Part shown: in pieces, positions 1-7,877 of the stretch | Layout: each line of letters opens with the position of its first letter | Position numbering within the stretch: position 1 is the stretch's first letter | Assembly (NCBI GenBank): GCA_004151065.3 | Contig: NWUY0304687864.1 | Coordinates: 1 to 10,675, forward strand | DNA from: Larix sibirica | Taxonomy: Eukaryota > Streptophyta > Pinopsida > Pinales > Pinaceae | Direction: 5' to 3' | DNA length: 10,675 bases | Notes under the pieces: model-generated | Told to the model about the DNA's origin: nothing | Database searches by the model: none | The model's input: the letters and a program-made list of their open reading frames with translations, nothing else | Translations under genes and position numbers: made by a program

Positions 1-127
1 AATACAATAATAAATACAATATAAAATACAAGTGAATATCTTCTGAAGTTACAATTACATTAACATAAAGTGCCTTAACAATGAAGGGAGGAATCTAGAT
101 ACATTACATGTGACTACCTAGATCCAC
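1..127. other. Anonymous A+T-rich DNA
   Basis: The first ~60 bases are a run of short A/T words such as AATACAATA and ATAAAATACA. I see no ORF, repeat boundary or RNA gene here. It lies directly upstream of the TATA-like site and could be promoter DNA if the following ORF is real. Confidence 0.4.
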
Positions 128-136
128 CTATAAATA
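128..136 (+). promoter_or_regulatory. Candidate TATA box
   Basis: The sequence CTATAAATA matches the plant TATA-box consensus. It lies about 75 bases before an ATG at 206, and the stretch between is C/A rich with CTCAAC and CCTCAACAC words, as in many plant 5' leaders. Such motifs also occur by chance in A+T-rich DNA, so this is a candidate only. Confidence 0.3.
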
Positions 137-205
137 TTCACAAGACCCTTGTAGCCTCAACTATCCAAAGCCTCAACACATTTAATTTAGGTAAAATCTT
201 ATGCA

Positions 206-358
206 ATGGCCAAGCTTTGTTGGTGTTTAGTTGAGAATGGGGTTCTCGTAAGAGGGTTGAGAAAGCTCCATTGTATTCTAGATTTGTTGGTATTTTCAAT
301 CCTCATAGAAGGGAGGAAAGTCTCATTCAATGTGCAACAACGACTTTTAGAAGAATAG
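206..358 (+). CDS. Doubtful 50-codon ORF downstream of a TATA-like site
   Basis: The reading frame runs from ATG at 206 to TAG at 356-358 and encodes 50 residues beginning MAKLCWCLVENG. The ATG context is CAATGGCC, with G at +4 and C at +5, common around plant start codons. An out-of-frame ATG lies five bases upstream. The peptide has two early cysteines and a hydrophobic patch around residues 27-36 (CILDLLVFSI), but no convincing signal peptide and no family I recognise. The only support is the TATA-like site ~75 bases upstream. It may be a decayed first exon, a small peptide gene, or chance. I see no clear splice structure that extends it. Confidence 0.15.
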   Translation: MAKLCWCLVENGVLVRGLRKLHCILDLLVFSILIEGRKVSFNVQQRLLEE

Positions 359-1804
359 GGAAACACAACAAGATGTCCACAACCTATATTACATTCTTAT
401 TCTACCACTCAAGCATCTCGTATGTGTGGAAATAAACAACATGCACTGGAACTGGAATAGAAACCCATCTTAATGGTCTGAACATATATTATGTACAATC
501 CATAAGCAGATAAAGAAGCATAATAACTTTACTCAATGTTCATGCAAAATATACATACATAGAATTTTTAAGGGGGCCCAAGCTTCCTTCTTTTATTCAT
601 ACTCCAGGACTACACTAGGTTTCCACGATGACACAACAGACAGAGTCACAAGGGATACCGATAATAAGACACTTGATCAACCAACTAGCTTATTAAACTC
701 TCTACCCTAGCTTGAAAGGGATTTTATACAAAAATAATTGCTAAGGTTGACCATATCAAACAATTACAAAAGGGGATAGGGATGACTATGTCAATCCACT
801 ATCAAAGTTGGCTCGTCAATTACATTTTAGAGCTCACAATTGTTGGCACTCAACTTGCATTGCATCTCTTTATGCATTTGGCATGTTTCTAACTTTGATC
901 CCTATGCCATGCTACTGTGTACTTATGTTCATCTAGCCTTTTGTGACTCTTATCCAAAAATAAAGGGGTCAACAATCCCTAACTACAACTATTGACTCGT
1001 CCTTGAGTGAATTTGTCCGCTTTGTTTGCTCTTCAAATGAAGGGGCCAACTGCTAATTGATGGCAGCACTAGGATTAACCCAATCCATCCTAGACCTATC
1101 ACTCCTCTTGACAGGATTAATGGTATTATAATCATGACCTACAATAGTGGAAGTATTCCAACTATAGGTAGGATCTCTAGGGCAGACATCATAGAAAAGA
1201 GGTGTAGTAGTAGTCCATCTAGCAATGCAATTGATAAATATCATTCCCATCACTGCTAGTTTGCTTTAGCCGCTTCTGCTTGAGCTCATGTTTTCATGTC
1301 CACTAATAGGAGAATCTTGAATCCTATTGGTTGAATTACTGTGCAAGACCATAGGTTTAGATCTCCGTCTAGAACATCGTTGTTGGTTACTAAAGTGTTC
1401 GCCAACATGGGCTTACAAACTCGAGGCCTTCATAGGCTACAAATGTTTGACTTGTATGATCCCCTTAAGGCAACCCATGGCACTAGGATTGCAATCTAAG
1501 GTGCATGCACCTTGTTTCCCAAAAATAAAGGAGACTTCGCCACTTCCACCTCACAGCTAAACATCATAATGACAAGATAAAAAGACTAAAGGATTTTGAA
1601 GCTTGGCTTCCACACCAAAGAAACTCCACTTGTTTTTAGTGAAATGTTAATCCATGTATATTGTCAACGCCAAGACAATGCCTAAGTACCTAGTAAGGAG
1701 AGTAGGACCTATGAGCCTGTTTAGCTTCCACTTCTCGTACAAATTACCGATTAACTTCACTCAAGGAACATAAAAATCAATCATAAGAGTTACATTGGAT
1801 TTGG
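359..1804. other. Anonymous region, possibly very old decayed element
   Basis: I find no gene, RNA or repeat that I can support. The longest frames are a 66-codon minus frame at 1053-1253 and a 77-codon plus frame at 1327-1560. Neither resembles a known family, and both are of chance length. The minus frame is open without an ATG for some distance upstream (roughly 1254-1370) and is Ser/Arg/Asn rich there, which could be a worn disordered coding segment, but I could not tie it to any gag or transposase. Short C/T-rich and G-rich patches occur, for example AAGGGGGCCC at ~570. Confidence 0.4.
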
Positions 1805-2108
1805 ATGATCCAGGTGGGCATGGGTGGCCACCCACCTAGTCCACTGGCTCAAAACACAGTTTTCCATCTTTGCAGTTTTTTATGGTTTTTTTGGGTCCTG
1901 AACTTTCAAGGTCGTTTTGAGGCCCTATTCAATGTTTTTTTGGCATGTCAACACCCAATAGTTAGCCTCCAACTATGTATTGGGTCGTTCAGAATGTGTA
2001 CTTCTCGACCATACTTTTCCGACGAACTACCAAGCGCCCCAAACAAAGATGAAATGCCAAAAAGTTTGTGGGTCCTGTTGTGGTTAGTTTATATGTCAAC
2101 TTCTCGAG
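1805..2108 (+). repeat. Foldback arm A
   Basis: This is the left arm, about 304 bp. It starts with the terminal motif, carries the palindrome GGGTGGCCACCC at 1822-1833, a run of T with TTTTTTTGGGTCCTGAACTT, and ends with GTCAACTTCTCGAGG. It pairs with arm C along its whole length and is repeated in direct orientation by arm B. Confidence 0.8.
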
Positions 2109-2357
2109 GGTGGGCATCGGTGGCCACCCACCTAGTCCACTAACTCAAAACATAGTGTTCCATCTTGGCAGTTTTTACGATTTTTTTGGGTCTTGAACTC
2201 AGGGCTCTTTTGAGGCCCTAAATGATGTTTTTTTGGCATAGCAACGCCCGAAAATTAGCCTTTGGCTATGTATTGGGTTGTTAGGAATGTGTACTTCTTA
2301 GCTGGACCTTTTTTACGGACTACCAAGTGCCCCAAACGAAGATCAAATGCAAAAAGT
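2109..2357 (+). repeat. Foldback arm B, truncated internal copy
   Basis: This is a direct repeat of arm A that begins at GGTGGGCATCGGTGG, so it lacks the outermost ATGATCCA. Homology stops after CAAAAAGT, so it also lacks the last ~50 bp of the arm-A module. Its GGTGGCCACC palindrome is at 2119-2128. It forms the loop if arms A and C pair, or can pair with arm C itself. Confidence 0.75.
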
Positions 2358-2360
2358 ATG

Positions 2361-2665
2361 CCCCCTGGAAGTTGATGTATAGACTAACCACAACAGGACC
2401 CACAAACCGTTTGGCATTTCATCTTCGTTTGGGCCACTTGGTAGTCTGTCTAAGAGGTCTATCCAAGAAGTACACATTCCAAACGACCCAATACATAGCT
2501 GGAAGCAAACTATTGGGCATTGTCGTGCCAAAAAAACATCATTTTAGGCCTCAAAACGATCCAAGAAGTTCAAAACCCGAAAAAATGTAAAAAATTGAGA
2601 AGATGGAAAACTGTGTTTTAAGCTAGTGGACTAGGTGGGTGGCCACCGATGCCCACCTGGATCAT
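2361..2665 (-). repeat. Foldback arm C, inverted copy
   Basis: Read on the minus strand this is a full-length copy of arm A, from ATGATCCAGG at 2665 to CATCAACTTCCAGG near 2364. Its GGTGGCCACC palindrome is at 2638-2647. It is slightly closer to arm B than to arm A at the ATCGG position next to the palindrome. Confidence 0.8.
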
Positions 2666-2668
2666 TGG

Positions 2669-3514
2669 TAGTCATGGAATTGTATCTAGAAGTGTTACTT
2701 ATATCTAGAATGCTCGTATTGACATACCAAGGGGTGAGCATGAGAGTGATTGGGTCCTTTGTCAATGAAACCTACAAGTTGATGATCGACTAAAGCAATA
2801 GTTGTACACAAGAAAAACAAATATTGAGTAGGTGAAGAAACAAACTACTTAACGACATTAATTAGGTGACAAATGGGGAACTATTGACAAGAGTGGATGA
2901 AGTGTGTGAAACGTCACATGTATACTCATACACAACTACTAGCACACGATGCACTCAAGTTCTTGTTTAACTAACAATGTCAAATCAAGTTGGGAAGTGA
3001 CCAATAGACATTATCATGCTTCCCACTTAAGAGTTTTTGTTGGAAGACAAGACAACCTAACTAGCGAACTTTGACTAATTGACCATACAATCATAGATGC
3101 CATCTTCCATAAACCAAATTTTTTTGCAACTTGACATAACTACAACAACCCTTAGAATTTAAGAAATTCCCAACCTTTAACCCCACTTTACTAGATTGAC
3201 AATTCCTTGAACATAAAGGGTTATCTAGCTCACAAATAAGGACTTAATGAAACAAGATATTTACATTCCCCCGACCACATTCTTTTACTGATATTGAAAT
3301 GAAATAACTAGACATGTTAACTTCCCAAACACACTAGCATATATTGTTGGCATTCTTGGCATGTTAATCCTTGATTTGGTGACAATAGATAAAATAAGAT
3401 TTGCGACACAAAACGAACTAAAATTAAACTACAAAGAGAAGCCATACCCTACCTCACTCCCTTTGACAGGAGTGCATTAGACCATCTTCATGGGCTTGAC
3501 ACACAAGGATTTCA
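2669..3514. other. Anonymous region, expected site of the gypsy 3' end
   Basis: No gene or clear repeat is visible. On the minus strand this lies immediately downstream of the integrase C-terminus, where a Ty3/gypsy element would place its polypurine tract and 3' LTR. A purine-rich stretch followed by TG (minus-strand GGTCGGGGGAATG, about 3265-3280) is a possible worn polypurine tract. With no second LTR copy in the window this cannot be confirmed. Confidence 0.35.
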
Positions 3515-4622
3515 GTGATATCCATTCAGTCATCTAGCTCTAAAAATACCATCAACTTAAGCCAACTAAACTGCACCTAAATCATTGATTTCCATACACA
3601 CAAAAAACCCCATCCAATGCATATGGAGTTTTATGGGTTCTTTAAATACTTGTTATCATATAACAAAACTAGGTTTCCTTTAGAAAAAGTCTCAACCCTA
3701 ATGTGACATAATTTCTATCTACTGTTCTCAATAGTTTGATGAAAATCAACCAAAACCCTAGATTCTTTCAATTGCATCAACTTTGATAGTCATTTCTCAA
3801 ATGATTCATCATCATTCATATAAGTGGAATGGGTGATATAAAGGTTAAGTACTACAAACTTTTCCAGAACAACAACTTCTTAACCATATACTAGCTAAAA
3901 TGGTGTATACTTGTATAGTCACTTAGTAGTGGTCTTGTATGTCCATAAAATTGTAGGAACCCTCTCATCCCAATCATCTCTATTTGTGAAACATACTTTG
4001 GTCAATATTTTCTCTAAGATCTTATTGAACGCCTCCACTATTCCATTCCTCGAAAGGATGGTAGGGATTGCTTTTGTGATGATGAATAAAGAATTCCCTG
4101 GTTAAGGTAGTGATACTGTTACTTAGGAAATGTGTGCCTTTGTCATTTTTCAAACTTCTTGGATATCCAAACCTTGTGATAATGTTTTCAAAGGTAAACT
4201 TGGTTGCGGTATCTATAGAAAATTATTACATAAGTTCAAATTCAACCCATATGGTAAGATAATATGTTGTAGATGTAATGGGCCATATAGTGGTGAGCAG
4301 GAGAGTTGATAGGTCCAATAAAATCAACAACCTATTTCTCAAATGATTTCAGAGCTCATATTAGATCCAGGCATAGTTCATCCCTCCTGTAAGGCTTACC
4401 TACCTGATGGAAAACATTGCAGGCCTTGGCATATCCTTTAGAATCCTTGAAGACTGTAAACCACCGCAAACTCACATGCAACACTTTTTTTACTATTGCT
4501 TTACCACCAACATTCCCTTTGGCAACTTCCTCATGACATTCCCATAAAATGTATTTCCGTTCATGGTCCAACACACAATGCCTGAGATATTATGAGTACT
4601 TTTTTAATTTAAAGACCTGCAC
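3515..4622 (-). pseudogene. Decayed Ty3/gypsy integrase (pol fragment)
   Basis: On the minus strand, in several frames, the order of a plant Ty3/gypsy integrase can be followed. The zinc-binding region (4620-4400) includes WECHEE, GGKA, FKDSKGYAKACNVF and VGKPYRRDE. The catalytic core includes VVDFIGPIN (~4310), then FENIITRFGYP and NDKGTHF (~4200-4130), then [16 protein letters not shown] (~4040-3990). The C-terminal region includes LMQL, GNLVLLYDNKYL and KLHMHWMG (~3770-3600), ending near a LNGYH segment (~3520). The three acidic catalytic positions can still be located, but two zinc ligands look lost (the usual GGH reads GN, and the CxxC pair reads CNVF). Stops and frame changes occur about every 50-100 codons, for example after the DLI at 4356. 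It cannot make a protein. Reverse transcriptase and RNase H are absent upstream, so the element is truncated near 4622-4660. No chromodomain is seen, and I do not assign a lineage. Confidence 0.88.
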
Positions 4623-5440
4623 ATTTTGAAATAGTTTTGAATTGAGGAGATAATTTTTATTGAGACATGATTTTGGGACCGTTATATGTAATTAGTTTTG
4701 TGGACACTTTTTTTTGTTGATTGTCCAAGATTATGTTTTAAGCATTATACATGTCTTACTTGAAAGTTATCGTGAATGATAAAGTTCATATTTTGACAAT
4801 TGTTTGAAATATTTTTGAGTTATAATGCTCATATTGAAGGTTGAGTTATTGTTTATGCTATGAATATCCTAGGCGATGCATTCAGATGTCTTTGGATAAT
4901 ATGGCTATAAGAATGAGATATATGGGAGCAACACGATGATATGTAAATATGTTGGGTCTTATCCCCAACTTGACATAATGGAAGTTACAAGGAGGCCCCC
5001 CTTTTGTATTAGTCGGTCTTTGGCTCATAAGTTTTTACTTAAGTTTCACTAGAGTTCTAAAATGTCTAAACATAAAGTATTATTCATATCATGTGACCAT
5101 ATCCCAGTTTGTTTTATTAACATCATGTATCAAGAAGATGCAAAATAGTTGGTAACCGCTTCATTGCTTTCTTATTTAAAGGCATTGAGGCTCTTGGGAA
5201 GGCGGATGGTCATTCTTGCGATGCCGGAGTTCCTATTTAGTGACAAAGTTGGAGGGTTTGATTTGATTTGCATTGTTTACGGTCCTACCAGTTCTGGCCT
5301 ATTTTGCTTTTCATTTTCGCTTTAACTAAGCAGCCTTGTAAATGCTAGTCTTTGTGTTGGAACAAATTCCCAGTCCAATTTTTCGCAAAACAATGAAAGA
5401 AATTGTTGTATGCATTCCTTATGTATTGATGGAAAGTATC

Positions 5441-5446
5441 AATAAA
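5441..5446 (+). promoter_or_regulatory. Candidate polyadenylation signal
   Basis: AATAAA lies in the T-rich setting of TATCAATAAAGAATAAGC, about 265 bases after a TATTTAAAG motif (~5175). The order TATA-like then AATAAA would fit an LTR or the 3' end of a small transcript. It is a short motif and is offered only as a candidate. Confidence 0.2.
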
Positions 5447-5791
5447 GAATAAGCTTTTTACTACTGTTGTGATGTTTATATTGTTTGGTTGCTTTACCCA
5501 AAGTTTATTTATTTGGTATGTTACTATCTAAAAGTCAATTAGAACTCCATTTATGACTTTTTTTTTTTAAATTATTTCTTGTTCACATATTGTTACGTAC
5601 TTTTTAGTTGTTTTGCCCTTTTTTTGTAGGCAAAAAAATATAAAAGATTACATGTTCTCTTTGCAAAGTATATTTTGTTCTTGAAATTTTAAATAATTCT
5701 TAGAATTTAGTTGTAGACACTTTCTTTTCATCTATACTCTTAAGTCTCATCAAAATCCTTAATGAAGGATGAGACCACTGGATCGATAAGG

Positions 5792-5800
5792 CTATAAATA
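5792..5800 (+). promoter_or_regulatory. Candidate TATA box
   Basis: CTATAAATA is followed by AGGGTCCCATTCCCATTTCA, the C/T-rich leader style typical of plant LTR and gene promoters. No ATG-led ORF of any length follows before the LTR element at 6143. It may be the promoter of an old LTR whose body was overwritten. Confidence 0.3.
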
Positions 5801-6142
5801 AGGGTCCCATTCCCATTTCATTTAGTTTATCCAACCAAGAGGTTGAAAACATTGATTTTGAGAGAATTTTGTTCTCCTAATCAACCTTTTTTGGAGGCCA
5901 TATTGGGGATACGAACAAATAATCTCCCATATTTTTAGCAAAGTTCCCTCAAGCTAACATTACTTTGTTTATTTCTTAACTGTTTATCCAATTTGTCTCA
6001 TTTATTATTTTTGGTGTTGTCTTTATTAAACTGCATTTTACTCGAGTTAAATGAATGAGGCTATATCGCTGCAACATGAAGGTGTAAATTAGATTGATAT
6101 TGTTGGCCAGTTATTAGCTACTGCTGTTGAAACAACTAAAAG

Positions 6143-7360
6143 TGATCCATAAACAGTAGGCCTATGGCATGACCATCTTACCAACACAGATACTCATGCG
6201 AAAAATATCAATTTTCTAATAAGTGGGTTTGATCCAAACTTTGGATCAATTTCCAACCCAAAACATTGTCATGGATAGTGCACTCAACTCTCTTGTTTCC
6301 CATCAGTGTTTGCATAGTCTTCAAGTCGGTCAAGGAAAGAGAGCCTTCTATATTCCTTGCCCTCAACGACCAAGTACTTTGACTATTTTTTATGTAAATG
6401 AAGCCCATTATTCACCTTCTCTTCAATGTAGCTACCGACAATCAAACGGGTCACTCCCAACAATGGTGTATCTTTAAATTATTCTCTTATCCATGGGCAG
6501 ATTATTGCTAGTTAGGGGGAGATGAACCATCATGCAACCGAGTTGAAATCATTTAAACAATTTCCCTTACAAGTTGAATAACATGCTCTTATAGTTTGTT
6601 TTCCCAAGCGGTTGGACAAACAATTTTGTATCAGCAACGATTAGTAAGGAATGTCAAGCATTAACTAAAGCAATAATTCATCAATGGTAGGGACAACTGG
6701 AATTACCAAAACATGAGGGGGACCTCCATGGATAACTATCAAATGCTCCATCAATTGAACCAAGGTTTCAATGGCATCCCCAAGTGGAATCACGTGTTCA
6801 GGTAGAGATTAAACACTATTATTGCATAAAAACGGATATTAAACAATTGTCTCACAACTATCAATAACCATTTTCAAAACATTAACACAAAGATTTTTTT
6901 ACCCTGGAAACCCAATTAGGAAAACCATCATTCATGGGGATTTATAATTTTTTGGAAATTATTACAAGGGTGAACTACGCACGCTCATATGAGATTTTGA
7001 TGCATTGTTACTCACTAACAATATTGTAGATGTCCTGGCTCAGACAACCTTCTACGCATGCGTGGAGAAGAATAATAACTCCTTCCTCCATCAATGTTCA
7101 AGCAGGATGCCTCTTCAAGCCCTCTTCTCTAGCAATGACCTTCTTCTTCCCAAGCTTCAATTCTCCCTTTGGTTGGATTCCTCTTCTTCATCAAGCCAAC
7201 ACTCTTAAATAGAGTTGCTCGGAATTCCAACCATCAAGTTGATTTGTGTCACCTTCTTGTGACCTTTTGGCCTCCCGTCTTCAAGCTCAAGGTTGAAATG
7301 ATTTTTTCCAAAATTAAATTTTGATTACAAAGTTTTAATGAGGGTCCTTTTCGAATCACA
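6143..7360 (-). repeat. 3' LTR (copy 1), full length
   Basis: This LTR is 1218 bp. On the minus strand it begins TGTGATTCG directly after the polypurine tract and ends GGATCA next to the flank. The alternative TG two bases in would give 1216 bp. It matches copy 3 end to end and has the same length within the resolution of alignment by eye. It carries the conserved ATTATAAATCCCC block at 6936-6949 (minus strand), a good TATA-box candidate about a third of the way into the LTR. Confidence 0.85.
6941..6947 (-). promoter_or_regulatory. Candidate LTR TATA box (copy 1)
   Basis: On the minus strand ATTATAAATCCCC lies about 410 bases into the LTR. The same block is present in copies 2 and 3 at the equivalent place, while nearby bases vary. 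That position and orientation fit an LTR promoter. Confidence 0.4.
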
Positions 7361-7373
7361 CCTCCCCTTTCAC
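7361..7373 (-). other. Polypurine tract
   Basis: The minus strand reads GTGAAAGGGGAGG and is followed at once by the TG that opens the 3' LTR. A purine run in this position primes plus-strand DNA synthesis in LTR retrotransposons. Together with the primer binding site at the far end it fixes the element's orientation and the LTR boundary. Confidence 0.8.
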
Positions 7374-7448
7374 AAGATTTTGGTCCCCAAAATCTCTAGG
7401 AGACTAGTCTGTATCAACGTATTTTCTACATGCTTCTTTGGAACATGG

Positions 7449-7531
7449 TTCTAACTCTGGCACTTGGCTACAACTCTAACTCTGGCTCTGGATACTGGCT
7501 CTGGTACTAGCTATGCTTTGGCTTTGGTTCT
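7449..7531. repeat. Imperfect short tandem repeat (GGCTCTGG/AACTCT)
   Basis: Variants of CTAACTCTGG, GGCTCTGG and GGCTTTGG recur about every 6-18 bases. On the minus strand the words read CCAGAGCCAGAGTTAGAG and would code for Glu/Pro/Leu or Gln/Ser-rich peptide. It is a degenerate low-complexity tract inside the internal region. Confidence 0.6.
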
Positions 7532-7864
7532 AGATCACTTGTTCCCATATTACAAAAAATTGAGCAACTTTCATCCTTTGGAGATGGTGCATGGTGTGTT
7601 CTTTTCTAGCACACTCTAAGGTGGCTTCTTGGCACTTCAAATCCAGGAGGACTTGATATGCATGGGATACACTCCTTCCCAACTGTATTGGCTCGCATTC
7701 TATGGTTATTTGGATAATTTGCAACACTTCTAGAACAATCTTCAGGACCATGGGAAAATAGTGTCCATCTCTTCACCTCTTCAATCTTTGGACAATTCTC
7801 TAATGTCATTGCCGCTCCATCTTTGATTCCTCCTTAAAGTGATACAACACTTGGATTCAACCAA

Positions 7865-7875
7865 CTCTGATACCA
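7865..7875 (-). other. Primer binding site for initiator-Met tRNA
   Basis: On the minus strand TGGTATCAGAG lies two bases after the LTR end (GGATCA, then TA). TGGTATCAGAGC is the well-known complement of the plant tRNA-iMet 3' end. Eleven bases match and the next diverge. This site primes minus-strand DNA synthesis and marks copy 2 as the 5' LTR. Confidence 0.88.
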
Positions 7876-7877
7876 TA

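Larger units (their letters stand above)
1805..2665. mobile_element. Foldback-type non-autonomous DNA element, three modules
   Basis: The two ends are near-perfect inverted copies: ATGATCCAGGTGGGCAT at 1805 and its complement ending at 2665, continuing inward through a GGTGGCCACC palindrome and CACCTAGTCCACT. The inverted similarity extends over ~300 bp at about 80% identity by eye. The interior holds a further direct copy of the left arm, so the order is arm A (plus), arm B (plus), arm C (inverted). TGG flanks both ends (1802-1804 and 2666-2668) and could be a 3-bp target duplication, but three bases may match by chance. No transposase is encoded, and open frames inside are by-products of the repeats (arm B has in-frame stops where A is open). 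The superfamily is undecided: the long arms suggest a foldback or Mutator-like non-autonomous element, but I see no 9-bp target duplication. Confidence 0.75.
4623..6142. other. Anonymous region with scattered LTR-like motifs
   Basis: There is no ORF of note and no second copy of any part within the window. Several motifs could belong to worn LTRs: a TGTTGGG start with a GTTGGG/CCCAAC hairpin at 4950, a TATTTAAAG at ~5175, AATAAAG at 5441, and CTATAAATA at 5792. A small inverted repeat TTTTGCC/GGCAAAA lies at 5611-5635. Until matching copies are found elsewhere this is best called unassigned. Confidence 0.4.
7361..7877 (-). other. Short internal region of the LTR element
   Basis: These 517 bp lie between the LTRs. 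On the minus strand, frames of 73 (7530-7751) and 67 codons (7606-7809) overlap one another. Neither shows a gag, protease or polymerase motif, and neither reaches the length of a functional gag. A frame just before the polypurine tract reads FGDQNLVKGE and stops at once, similar in style to the last residues of gypsy polyproteins, but this is weak. The region is best seen as a deletion derivative keeping only the cis-acting ends and some worn coding sequence. Confidence 0.7.

Noticed and set aside
1053-1253. 66-codon minus-strand frame as a gene
   Set aside because: It matches no family I know, is of chance length for A+T-rich DNA of this size, and has no promoter or splice context.
1327-1560. 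77-codon plus-strand frame as a gene
   Set aside because: There is no recognisable domain, no supporting signals, and the frame is bounded by ordinary stops.
1805-2143. 112-codon frame in the foldback element
   Set aside because: It lies across arm A; the equivalent frame in arm B has stops (TAG in two places), and the copy seen in arm C on the other strand (2343-2531) is explained by the inverted repeat.
1802-2668. TGG as a firm 3-bp target duplication of the foldback element
   Set aside because: A three-base match is likely enough by chance; neither 8- nor 9-bp duplications typical of hAT or Mutator elements are present.
3911-4105. 64-codon plus-strand frame
   Set aside because: It is the antisense shadow of the integrase core, which gives clear family words on the minus strand.
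5513-5530. Primer site TGGTATG for a putative LTR ending near 5505
   Set aside because: Only six or seven bases match the tRNA-iMet complement, and no LTR partner exists in the window.
6208-6477. Frames on both strands near the end of LTR copy 1
   Set aside because: They lie within an LTR, overlap each other on opposite strands, and are disrupted in the other LTR copies.
7005-7212. Two overlapping plus-strand frames of 67 and 60 codons
   Set aside because: They are antisense within LTR copy 1; only the shared-peptide pattern is kept as a low-interest finding.
7530-7809. Minus-strand frames as a functional gag
   Set aside because: They are 67-73 codons in two overlapping frames, without a nucleocapsid zinc knuckle, and far below gag length.
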